NCBI GenBank assembly: GCA_026388615.1
Contig: JAPLJL010000180.1
Coordinates: 1 to 5,056 of the forward strand
From: Pseudomonadota bacterium
GTDB lineage: Bacteria > Desulfobacterota > JAPLJL01
Direction: 5' to 3'
DNA length: 5,056 nucleotides
Part shown: positions 1-4,202 of the stretch, one piece after another
Layout: each line of letters begins with the position of its first letter
How positions within the stretch are numbered: position 1 is the stretch's first letter
Position numbers and translations under genes: made by a program
The notes under the pieces: generated by a model
The model's database searches: none
Told to the model about the DNA's origin: nothing
The model's input: only the letters and a program-made list of their open reading frames with translations

Positions 1-1125
1 GCCGGCCCGTCGGACAGCTTCGACGTGGAAATCTACGGACCGGATTACCAGGTCCTGGCCGGGATCTCACGGGAGATCCGTGAGGTCATGATGGCCACCG
101 GCAACTACCGGTCGGTCTTCAACACCTTCCGCGAGCCCAAGGACGAGGTGCATTTCCTCCCCGACGCCTACCGGCGCTCGAAGTACGGGGTTCCCAACGC
201 GGCCCTCGGCATGACCCTGCGCAACTCGATCGAAGGGGGGAAGGCCGGTGTCCTCCGGATGGGTGGAGAGGAGTACGAGCTGAAGGTCCGCCTGGAGGAG
301 CCCGACCGGAACTCGGTGGAGGACCTGAAGGCCTACCAGGTGCCCACGGCCAAGGGGCCGGTGCCGCTTTCCAACCTGGGGACATTCCAGCGCGCCCGCG
401 GGATCGCGAACCTGGCCCGGAAAGACAAGGCGCGGATGATCACGCTCCAGGGATACATCTCCAGAATGTCCCAGTCCGAGAACGCGGCCCTGATCAATGA
501 GAAACTTAAGGATTTCAAGCTGCCGCCGGGGTATTACTACAAATTCGGGCGCACCGAGGAGATGCGGAAGGAGACGAGCGCAAATATCGGTTTCGCCTTC
601 ATCCTGGCGGTCATCCTCACGTACATGCTCCTCGCGGCCATCCTGGATTCGATGATCCATCCCCTTACGATCATGGCCGCGGTGCCCCTCGGCCTGGTCG
701 GCGTGATCGTGGCCCTCTTTTTCAGCGGGACCACCTTGAACATCATGTCGATGATGGCCATCGTCATGCTGGTCGGAATCGTGGTCAACAACTCCATCCT
801 GATCATCGACTATGCGATGCTGAACATACGCAACGATGCCGGGGACCTTGCCTTCTGCGTGCAGGACGCCTCGGTGGTCAAGTTCCGGGCGGTGATGATG
901 ACCACGCTGGCGGTGATCGTGGGGATCCTGCCCCAGCTCCCCCACGGCTCGGGCTCGGAGTTCATGCGCCCGATCGCGGTGGCCACGATCGGGGGGGTCG
1001 GAATTTCCGCCTTCTTCACGTTTTACACGATCCCGGCGCTCTTCCTGCTCGTGGAATCGTTTACCCAGAAGATCAAAAAGCGGTTAGGGATAAGCGAAAT
1101 TGAGAGAATTACCTCGGATGGATGA
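1..1125 (+). CDS. RND-family efflux transporter permease, C-terminal part (5' end outside window)
   Basis: Inner-membrane proton-driven pump subunit of the AcrB-like RND superfamily, which normally works with a periplasmic adaptor and an outer-membrane channel. The reading frame is open from base 1, giving 374 residues here, about a third of a usual 1000-1050 residue protein. Residues 1-185 look like the second periplasmic porter/docking portion (VPLSNLGTF, PPGYYYKFG). Then come five predicted membrane helices at about 196-216, 224-242, 248-271, 298-317 and 326-352. The family signature GIVVNNSILIIDY lies at 259-271, and MMTTLAVIVGILP followed by RPIAVATIGG is the usual TM11-TM12 region. The end is a short charged tail closing with TGA. 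No adaptor gene is visible, because upstream sequence is missing, and no clear rho-independent terminator follows. The family call is firm; the substrate class (drug versus metal) cannot be decided, and the TM4 proton-relay residues are outside the window. Confidence 0.95.
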   Translation, partial: AGPSDSFDVEIYGPDYQVLAGISREIREVMMATGNYRSVFNTFREPKDEVHFLPDAYRRSKYGVPNAALGMTLRNSIEGGKAGVLRMGGEEYELKVRLEEPDRNSVEDLKAYQVPTAKGPVPLSNLGTFQRARGIANLARKDKARMITLQGYISRMSQSENAALINEKLKDFKLPPGYYYKFGRTEEMRKETSANIGFAFILAVILTYMLLAAILDSMIHPLTIMAAVPLGLVGVIVALFFSGTTLNIMSMMAIVMLVGIVVNNSILIIDYAMLNIRNDAGDLAFCVQDASVVKFRAVMMTTLAVIVGILPQLPHGSGSEFMRPIAVATIGGVGISAFFTFYTIPALFLLVESFTQKIKKRLGISEIERITSDG

Positions 1126-1148
1126 GTTATACAGAAGCTCAAAGCTCA

Positions 1149-1183
1149 TCCTCCTGCGCCAAGGCTTCGGAGGACAGGTAGGC
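1149..1183. repeat. Dispersed hairpin repeat, copy A
   Basis: The 27 bases at 1157-1183 match 3880-3906 at 25 positions and end with GGACAGGTAGGC. Together with the left flank they form a stem: TCCTCC (1149-1154) pairs with GGAGGA (1169-1174) around a 14-base loop. The other copy keeps the stem with a compensatory change, see 3871-3906. No U-run follows, so it is not a standard terminator. Confidence 0.75.
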
Positions 1184-1194
1184 AAAGAGCATAG

Positions 1195-1225
1195 CCTCCG
1201 GCCCGTAGGGCCTACGGCCCGGAGG
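1195..1225. repeat. 31-base near-perfect palindrome
   Basis: CCTCCGG (1195-1201) pairs with CCGGAGG (1219-1225), and CCGTAGG (1203-1209) pairs with CCTACGG (1211-1217), with one C-C mismatch between the two 7-base stems and a single central G. It is very GC-rich and cruciform-prone. It resembles REP-type extragenic palindromes. There is no U-run on either side, so an intrinsic terminator is unlikely. Bases 1226-1246 directly after it are three 7-base units, the first two being identical GGGCATA. Confidence 0.8.
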
Positions 1226-1252
1226 GGGCATAGGGCATAGCGCAGTGGAGTT

Positions 1253-1268
1253 GCCCGATTTATCGGGC
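1253..1268. repeat. Short perfect hairpin
   Basis: GCCCGA (1253-1258) and TCGGGC (1263-1268) form a 6-bp stem with loop TTTA; the symmetry extends one more A-T pair inward. No U-run follows. It could be a minor 3'-end stabiliser for the RND transcript, but nothing proves it. Confidence 0.5.
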
Positions 1269-1279
1269 TAAGTAGATCA

Positions 1280-1328
1280 AAGCTTAAGGCTCAAAGGTCA
1301 AAGGTAAAGAGCATAGAGCAAAGGACAC
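1280..1328 (+). repeat. Degenerate 7-base-period tract
   Basis: Seven successive 7-base units in one register, purine-rich on the + strand, with members such as AGGCTCA, AAGGTCA and AGAGCAA. The same kind of unit occurs at 1226-1246, 3731-3814, 3986-4027 and, inverted, 4093-4127. The register fades into a GTCCATAGAGTCCATT-like segment by about 1340-1356. Confidence 0.65.
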
Positions 1329-1373
1329 AGCGTTCATAGTGTCCATAGAGTCCATTGGGTCTCTCTGGTTTCC

Positions 1374-1433
1374 GAGCTCTGCGAGCCCGACGAAGCTTTA
1401 GCGAAGTCTGGGTTGGTTTTACCAAAAACCCAG
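1374..1433 (+). repeat. Split repeat, copy 1, with terminal hairpin
   Basis: The left part GAGCTCTGCGAGCCCGACG (1374-1392) and the right part GCGAAGTCTGGGTTG (1401-1415) recur at 4132-4150 (one base different) and 4188-4202. Here they are separated by only 8 bases (AAGCTTTA), against 37 in the other copy. In this copy CTGGGTT (1408-1414) also pairs with AACCCAG (1427-1433), with an inner GGT-TTT-ACC hairpin. Confidence 0.75.
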
Positions 1434-1454
1434 GGGGGTTGGTTCTTCCTTCGA

Positions 1455-1490
1455 CCCCGATGGGGGCTCAGGACGAGGACCCCAGAGGGG
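1455..1490. repeat. Two CCCC-N3-GGGG mini-hairpins
   Basis: CCCC-GAT-GGGG at 1455-1465 and CCCC-AGA-GGGG at 1480-1490. A third with the same design, CCCC-GGA-GGGG, is at 1571-1581. Each is a 4-bp GC stem with a three-base loop. Confidence 0.6.
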
Positions 1491-1532
1491 CGCGACACGA
1501 ACTCTTCGGAAATCCGGCCCCGATAAACTCGA

Positions 1533-1549
1533 CGATAAAGTATTTATCG
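1533..1549. repeat. Perfect 7-bp hairpin CGATAAA-GTA-TTTATCG
   Basis: CGATAAA (1533-1539) pairs perfectly with TTTATCG (1543-1549) across a three-base loop. A second CGATAAA at 1521-1527 could pair with the same right arm, giving two alternative structures. Function unknown. Confidence 0.55.
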
Positions 1550-1564
1550 ATACAGGCTAGACCC

Positions 1565-1602
1565 TAATTGCCCCGGAGGGGCGGGTCAGCCTGCCGCAAT
1601 TA
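1565..1602. other. Possible three-way-junction structure
   Basis: An outer 7-bp stem TAATTGC (1565-1571) / GCAATTA (1596-1602) encloses two small hairpins. The first is CCC-(N3)-GGG around 1572-1580. The second is GCGGG (1581-1585) with CCTGC (1590-1594), which has one G-T wobble and loop TCAG. It lies 126 bases past the cupin stop on the - strand. It could be a folded RNA element or a DNA palindrome; no known RNA family is recognised. Confidence 0.4.
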
Positions 1603-1626
1603 CGGCACGGCATGTATTAGTGCGCG

Positions 1627-1654
1627 GAGCGAAACCTACCCCCCAAAAAGAAAA
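1627..1654 (+). repeat. C-run/A-run module, copy 1
   Basis: Begins GAGCGAAACCTACCCCCC and continues into an A-rich run. It is closely matched by 3951-3980, which begins GAGCGAAAGCCACCCCC and also runs into A-rich sequence. The match includes the conserved GAGCGAAA head and the spacing of the C-run and A-run. Confidence 0.6.
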
Positions 1655-1727
1655 AAAGGCTTCATTTCGTTATTAAGATTGTCAAAGGAGGAACATTCTT
1701 TCTCCGCAACCAATCTACGCCGAAGGT

Positions 1728-2195
1728 TTACTTAATCCGGAGCTTTTTCAGAATCTTACGGTTGAATTCCGCGGCGGCCGGGGTTCCTTCCTCCGGGGCC
1801 CAGGGGGCGAAGATTTTTTCGTCAACAGTGTAGGGACCCCGGGCGATTTCATAGAGCACCGTCCCGTTTTTAAGGGGGATGAAGGAGTGCCAGGCTTTCG
1901 GCGGGATTTCCACGCCCAGACAGCATCGGGAGTCGAGGATCACATGATCCTTAATGTTTCCCCTGGAATCGAATTCCAAGACCAGGGCCCGGCCTTTAAT
2001 CAGGATGAAAGCTTCCCATTTGTCCGGAAGGGAATGCTGATGCGGCCGGAGATATGACCCTTTTTCCGCCGCGTTGAGAAAACGCTGAATGCCGTCGCTA
2101 TAATCACGGTGAAAATTATAATTGCTCCTCTTCCTTTCCGATTTTTCCGCCTTTTTTGATACCTCGGAAATGAGCCGGTTGGTGATCTTCAGCAT
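1728..2195 (-). CDS. wbuC: WbuC-family cupin-fold metalloprotein
   Basis: A 155-residue protein, the usual size for the WbuC family: small cupins often found in O-antigen or surface-polysaccharide clusters, with no settled reaction. The N-terminal half has the family pattern RKRSNYNFH (21-29) and QRFLNAAEKGSYLRPHQH (37-54). Cupin motif 1 is complete: G46, H52, H54, E61 and G68 in standard spacing. Motif 2 is GVEIPPKAWH with H103, so a three-His/one-Glu metal site is plausible. The tail FAPWAPEEG (129-137) is also typical. The ATG at 2195 is 9 bases after the TGA of the PilZ gene. Its ribosome site is weak (a GAGAAG 5 bases before ATG, a GAGGG 13 bases before), suggesting coupling to the upstream gene. 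No polysaccharide gene is in view. The symbol follows the family name; orthology to enterobacterial WbuC is not shown. Confidence 0.87.
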   Translation of the reverse strand: MLKITNRLISEVSKKAEKSERKRSNYNFHRDYSDGIQRFLNAAEKGSYLRPHQHSLPDKWEAFILIKGRALVLEFDSRGNIKDHVILDSRCCLGVEIPPKAWHSFIPLKNGTVLYEIARGPYTVDEKIFAPWAPEEGTPAAAEFNRKILKKLRIK

Positions 2196-2204
2196 TTCGG
2201 CTTC

Positions 2205-2963
2205 TCAGCCCTCGGATTTATTCTCGGTATCCAGGCAGATTTCCAGCAGGCTTTCGTAATACTCCCGGAGCTTTTTTTCGCCGTCTCCGACAAAATTAAC
2301 GAACTGGACCCCGAACCCTCCCGCCCGGGCCCCGTTGCTCAGCTTGAGCTGGTCGGCGGTCACGATGTGGACGATTTCCGAGATGACCTTGACCTCCTCC
2401 CGATTGGGCAATTCCAGGATCACCTCCAGCCGGGAGTGCAGGGGGAGATCGGATTTTCCCTGGATGAACATTCCGCCATAGCTGATATTTTCGGAGTATT
2501 CTTTCTTGAAGACCCGTTCCGTTCTGAAACTTACCTTCACCCGGGCCGGGATCCGGGGGGCCTTTCTCACCCCTTTGATCCCCTGAAGGCGGTTCGCAAT
2601 GATGTCCAGGGCATGAGGCAGATCGTAGGCGCCGACGAATTTGATATCGGAGGTGAGGTTGCGTTTGTCGATCAAAAGATCTCTTCCGGCTTCCCCGAGT
2701 TTTTCCATCTCGATCAGATCGGCCGAGAATTTGTTTTTCCAGGGAAGGAACCACTTGAAATAGCCGGGGTGGAATTTGGCGGGATCGAACCGGAACAGGA
2801 TCCCGAGACTGTCGCTGCCCACCCAGGTATGAAGCTGAATTTCGCGCAGGCTTTCGCGGGAAAATTTGGAACCGGCTTGCTTTAAGAAGTCACGGATGGC
2901 GGGAAAGTTGATCGTAAGATGAGGAACAATGAAGGCAAATTCGAAAAACTTTAATTCCTCCAT
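2205..2963 (-). CDS. PilZ-domain protein with unassigned N-terminal region
   Basis: A 252-residue soluble protein with no signal peptide or membrane helix. Residues about 131-240 form a PilZ domain, which typically binds cyclic-di-GMP. The RxxxR switch is R133-x3-R137 (RKAPR), and the second motif NISYGG gives N159-x-S161-x2-G164. Strand pattern and ending (GFGVQFVNF, 217-224) resemble the PilZ subtype TIGR02266 common in myxobacteria and relatives. Residues 1-130 match no family I know; they are rich in aromatic and basic residues (HPGYFKWFLPWKNKF, 65-79). The ATG at 2963 has an in-frame stop upstream and no other plausible start nearby. No Shine-Dalgarno sequence precedes it, although GGAGG lies just inside the start. 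The cupin gene follows after 9 bases; the INSIG-like gene ends 91 bases upstream. Ligand binding is inferred from the motifs. Confidence 0.85.
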   Translation of the reverse strand: MEELKFFEFAFIVPHLTINFPAIRDFLKQAGSKFSRESLREIQLHTWVGSDSLGILFRFDPAKFHPGYFKWFLPWKNKFSADLIEMEKLGEAGRDLLIDKRNLTSDIKFVGAYDLPHALDIIANRLQGIKGVRKAPRIPARVKVSFRTERVFKKEYSENISYGGMFIQGKSDLPLHSRLEVILELPNREEVKVISEIVHIVTADQLKLSNGARAGGFGVQFVNFVGDGEKKLREYYESLLEICLDTENKSEG

Positions 2964-2975
2964 AGAAAGTATTCT

Positions 2976-3011
2976 ATCCCATTATTTTCAAATTAAAAAA
3001 CCCAATGGGAT
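2976..3011. promoter_or_regulatory. 8-base inverted repeat upstream of the PilZ gene (operator or hairpin candidate)
   Basis: ATCCCATT (2976-2983) and AATGGGAT (3004-3011) are perfect inverted copies separated by 20 bases. The proximal arm touches a TAGAAT -10-like hexamer (2971-2976, - strand) that ends 7 bases before the ATG. No good -35 is seen. It could be an operator or an RNA stem in front of the gene. Confidence 0.35.
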
Positions 3012-3014
3012 TTT
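2990..3014 (-). terminator. Weak terminator-like hairpin after the INSIG-like gene
   Basis: On the - strand AAAA-T-CCC (3014-3007) pairs with GGG-TTTT (3003-2997) around a three-base loop, with one bulge, and the T-run continues as TTTTTTAATTT. The stem has only three GC pairs, so termination would be partial. It lies about 40 bases past the INSIG-like stop and overlaps the inverted repeat at 2976-3011, so the two readings compete. Confidence 0.3.
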
Positions 3015-3054
3015 CTTTAAATCACGGGTGCAGAACTCCAGGGAGCGTGAAACG

Positions 3055-3690
3055 TTATCGTTGTTCTAGATAAGCCAGGTATTTGCGGGCCAGGTTGCCG
3101 TTGGCGGGACAGCCGCAGATGTAGGCGCCCACGAACCAGAGGGGGACGCCGAGGATATCCGGCCGGGTGTAGTGGTAGAGATCGAGTACGTTGATCATCG
3201 TCAGCTCGAGCAGGGGACCCAGGATGGCAGTCAGGGCAATCATATATACCCCGGCTCTGGTCCGGTCGAAAAGCCACCAGCACAGGAGCCCGGTCGACAT
3301 GGTAAAAGCAAAGGTCCAGGCGTTGGAAATCCCCGTACTGGAGAGAAACGGCCCCGCGTAGAACTGGACGATGAAATACAAAATGCTGGCGAGGATAAAT
3401 CCCCAGCTCGGATTGAAGCCTCCGACGGGTTTCTGGCCCAGCCGCCGGTCCCAGAGCGAATAACCGACCCAGAGGATGGCCCCGGCGACTCCGTACAGGC
3501 CCGGGATCCACCAACAGACCTCGAAGCCTCCCGATTTCCAAATCGGATGATGATAATGGAGAGAGTTGCTCAGGGGGTAAGCAAAATCGATCAGCTGCCC
3601 GAGCACGGCCCCGGACAGGAACCCCAGCCCCGCCAGACGAAGCAGGAGGGAAAACGACAATGGCACTTTGGGGGTCGGATTATCATTCAT
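3055..3690 (-). CDS. Bacterial INSIG-family membrane protein
   Basis: A 211-residue polytopic protein with six predicted helices at about 12-34, 58-80, 96-115, 122-140, 146-168 and 181-197. From residue 60 it follows animal INSIG closely, as I remember that sequence. CWWIPGLYGVAGA (59-71) corresponds to WWVPPCCGTA. CWWLFDRTRAG (137-147) corresponds to LWWTFDRSRSG. LYHYTRPDIL (171-180) corresponds to VYQYTSPDFL, and GNLARKYLAYLE (198-209) to the MGNIGRQ end. In vertebrates INSIG is an ER protein that retains Scap and HMG-CoA reductase in response to sterols; Asp205 of human INSIG-1, needed for this, aligns with D142. A mycobacterial homologue has been crystallised and binds diacylglycerol-like lipid, so a membrane-lipid ligand is likely here, but partner and role are unknown. 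The first 55 residues (SLHYHHPIW, 43-51) are less familiar. The start is supported by GGAGG 5 bases before ATG. The PilZ gene follows on the same strand after 91 bases. Confidence 0.82.
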   Translation of the reverse strand: MNDNPTPKVPLSFSLLLRLAGLGFLSGAVLGQLIDFAYPLSNSLHYHHPIWKSGGFEVCWWIPGLYGVAGAILWVGYSLWDRRLGQKPVGGFNPSWGFILASILYFIVQFYAGPFLSSTGISNAWTFAFTMSTGLLCWWLFDRTRAGVYMIALTAILGPLLELTMINVLDLYHYTRPDILGVPLWFVGAYICGCPANGNLARKYLAYLEQR

Positions 3691-3695
3691 GGCAT

Positions 3696-3700
3696 CCTCC
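3696..3700 (-). promoter_or_regulatory. Shine-Dalgarno site of the INSIG-like gene
   Basis: GGAGG on the - strand, 5 bases before the ATG at 3690; this fixes the start. An ATG at 3695 overlaps it but reads ATG CCA TGA, a three-codon dead end. Confidence 0.8.
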
Positions 3701-3715
3701 GGTTTTCGTCTGCTC

Positions 3716-3744
3716 AGTGTATTAGTTCATAGGTCAAAGGTCAA
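3716..3744 (-). promoter_or_regulatory. Candidate sigma-70 promoter of the INSIG-like gene
   Basis: On the - strand TTGACC (3744-3739) and TACACT (3721-3716) are separated by exactly 17 bases. The -35 matches consensus at 5 of 6 positions, the -10 at 4 of 6. A start near 3709 would leave a leader of about 19 bases that includes the GGAGG site. The -35 is supplied by the 7-base repeat tract read backwards. The weak -10 keeps confidence low. Confidence 0.35.
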
Positions 3745-3814
3745 AGGTCATAGGCAAAAAGCATAGAGCAGAGGGCAGAGGGCATGGCGCACGGAGCAGG
3801 GAGCAAAGCGCATA
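3731..3814 (+). repeat. Long degenerate 7-base-period tract (12 units)
   Basis: Twelve consecutive 7-base units stay in one register from AGGTCAA at 3731 to GCGCATA at 3808-3814. Position 3 is always G. The first three units have T-C at positions 4-5, the remaining nine have C-A. Purines dominate the + strand. The clean register over 84 bases rules out mere compositional bias. Confidence 0.75.
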
Positions 3815-3821
3815 GCACCAA

Positions 3822-3853
3822 AAGCCTAAAAGTTAAGAAGCCTAAAAGTAAAA
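3822..3853 (+). repeat. Tandem 16-base repeat, two copies
   Basis: AAGCCTAAAAGTTAAG (3822-3837) is followed directly by AAGCCTAAAAGTAAAA (3838-3853), identical at 13 of 16 positions. It continues the A-rich sequence after the 7-base tract. Function unknown. Confidence 0.6.
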
Positions 3854-3870
3854 AGCGAGATTCTTCGCCA

Positions 3871-3906
3871 TCCAGCCTTCGCCAAAGCTTCGGCGGACAG
3901 GTAGGC
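3871..3906. repeat. Dispersed hairpin repeat, copy B
   Basis: The second copy of the repeat at 1149-1183; 3880-3906 matches 1157-1183 at 25 of 27 bases. Its stem is TCC-a-GCC (3871-3877) with GGCGGA (3892-3897), with the same 14-base loop length as copy A. The T1152-A1171 pair of copy A is replaced here by G3875-C3894, a compensatory change, although the left arm gains a bulged A. Confidence 0.75.
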
Positions 3907-3950
3907 TCAGAATGACAAATTTAAACGGCCGTCGACAGTCGATCTTGTCC

Positions 3951-3980
3951 GAGCGAAAGCCACCCCCAAAAAATAGAAAA
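3951..3980 (+). repeat. C-run/A-run module, copy 2
   Basis: Begins GAGCGAAAGCCACCCCC, then an A-rich run; counterpart of 1627-1654. It leads directly into the 7-base tract at 3986, unlike copy 1. Confidence 0.6.
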
Positions 3981-3985
3981 CTGAA

Positions 3986-4027
3986 ATCGCAAATCGCAAA
4001 GAGCAAGGAGCGTGGAGCGGAAAGCAG
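3986..4027 (+). repeat. 7-base-period tract, six units
   Basis: Six in-register units beginning with two identical ATCGCAA copies and including AGAGCAA and GGAGCGT. GC occurs at positions 4-5 of each unit. Same orientation as 3731-3814. Confidence 0.65.
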
Positions 4028-4041
4028 AGAATGCTTTTCAT

Positions 4042-4065
4042 AAAAAAGGGGGGCTTTCGCCCCCC
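4042..4065 (-). terminator. Rho-independent terminator for the helicase gene
   Basis: On the - strand GGGGGGC (4065-4059) pairs with GCCCCCC (4054-4048) around a GAAA tetraloop, followed immediately by six T (4047-4042). This is the strongest terminator in the window. It lies about 145 bases past the helicase stop, so the mRNA tail carries the repeats at 4093-4202. On the + strand the same stem is followed only by a broken T-rich run, so any + strand activity would be weaker. Confidence 0.88.
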
Positions 4066-4092
4066 TGGTTCTTCTTCTTTTCTGTTGTCTTC

Positions 4093-4127
4093 TTTTGACC
4101 CTTTGCCCCTGGCCCTATGCTCTATGC
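4093..4127 (-). repeat. 7-base-period tract in inverted orientation
   Basis: Five in-register units read on the - strand as GCATAGA, GCATAGG, GCCAGGG, GCAAAGG and GTCAAAA. These are the same unit type as the other tracts but pointing the opposite way, on the helicase side of the terminator. Confidence 0.65.
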
Positions 4128-4131
4128 TCTC

Positions 4132-4202
4132 GAGCACTGCGAGCCCGACGTAGCCCTGTTGAGGCGGGGCATCATGCCCCGAGCCGGGCGAAGTCTGGGT
4201 TG
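4132..4202 (+). repeat. Split repeat, copy 2, with palindromic core
   Basis: GAGCACTGCGAGCCCGACG (4132-4150) and GCGAAGTCTGGGTTG (4188-4202) are the same two ends as at 1374-1392 and 1401-1415. The 37 bases between them contain a perfect hairpin, CGGGGCA (4165-4171) / TGCCCCG (4175-4181) with loop TCA, which is absent from copy 1. It ends 8 bases from the helicase stop codon. Confidence 0.75.

Larger units (their letters stand above)
1126..1727. other. Repeat- and hairpin-rich spacer without a convincing gene
   Basis: Six hundred bases between the convergent RND and cupin genes. The only open frame of note (1355-1567, +) translates a repeat module and is judged spurious. The spacer is built from recognisable pieces, listed separately: a hairpin repeat, palindromes, 7-base-period tracts, CCCC-N3-GGGG hairpins, a possible three-way junction and a C-run/A-run module. 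Several pieces recur in the spacer at 3727-4202. The final part, about 1660-1727, shows nothing I can name; on the - strand it holds a T-rich run (1645-1657) without a GC-rich stem before it. Confidence 0.8.

Noticed and set aside
67..1019. Long antisense frames over the RND gene
   Set aside because: High-GC shadow frames, rich in His/Arg/Gly or lacking any motif; the + frame has unmistakable RND motifs.
1355..1567. 70-codon + strand open frame
   Set aside because: It translates through the split repeat and the CCCC-N3-GGGG hairpins, has no good ribosome site and gives a low-complexity Arg/Ser/Pro-rich product; judged a by-product of repeat sequence.
1645..1657. T-rich run on the - strand as a terminator of the cupin gene
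   Set aside because: No GC-rich stem directly precedes the T-run on that strand, so it does not meet the intrinsic-terminator pattern.
1684..1693. AAAGGAGGAA-like ribosome site on the + strand
   Set aside because: No start codon follows at a suitable distance and no open frame leads into the convergent cupin gene.
2367..3732. Plus-strand frames and the alternative - strand frames over the PilZ and INSIG-like genes
   Set aside because: They overlap genes with clear domain motifs and good starts, and their products show no recognisable features.
3731..4027. CRISPR array
   Set aside because: The repeated units are 7 bases, contiguous and degenerate, with no constant 25-35 base repeat and spacer pattern and no cas gene nearby.
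3907..4137. 76-codon - strand open frame
   Set aside because: It runs across the terminator hairpin, heptamer tracts and C-run module; its hydrophobic stretch comes from the reverse of repeat units rather than a real membrane protein.
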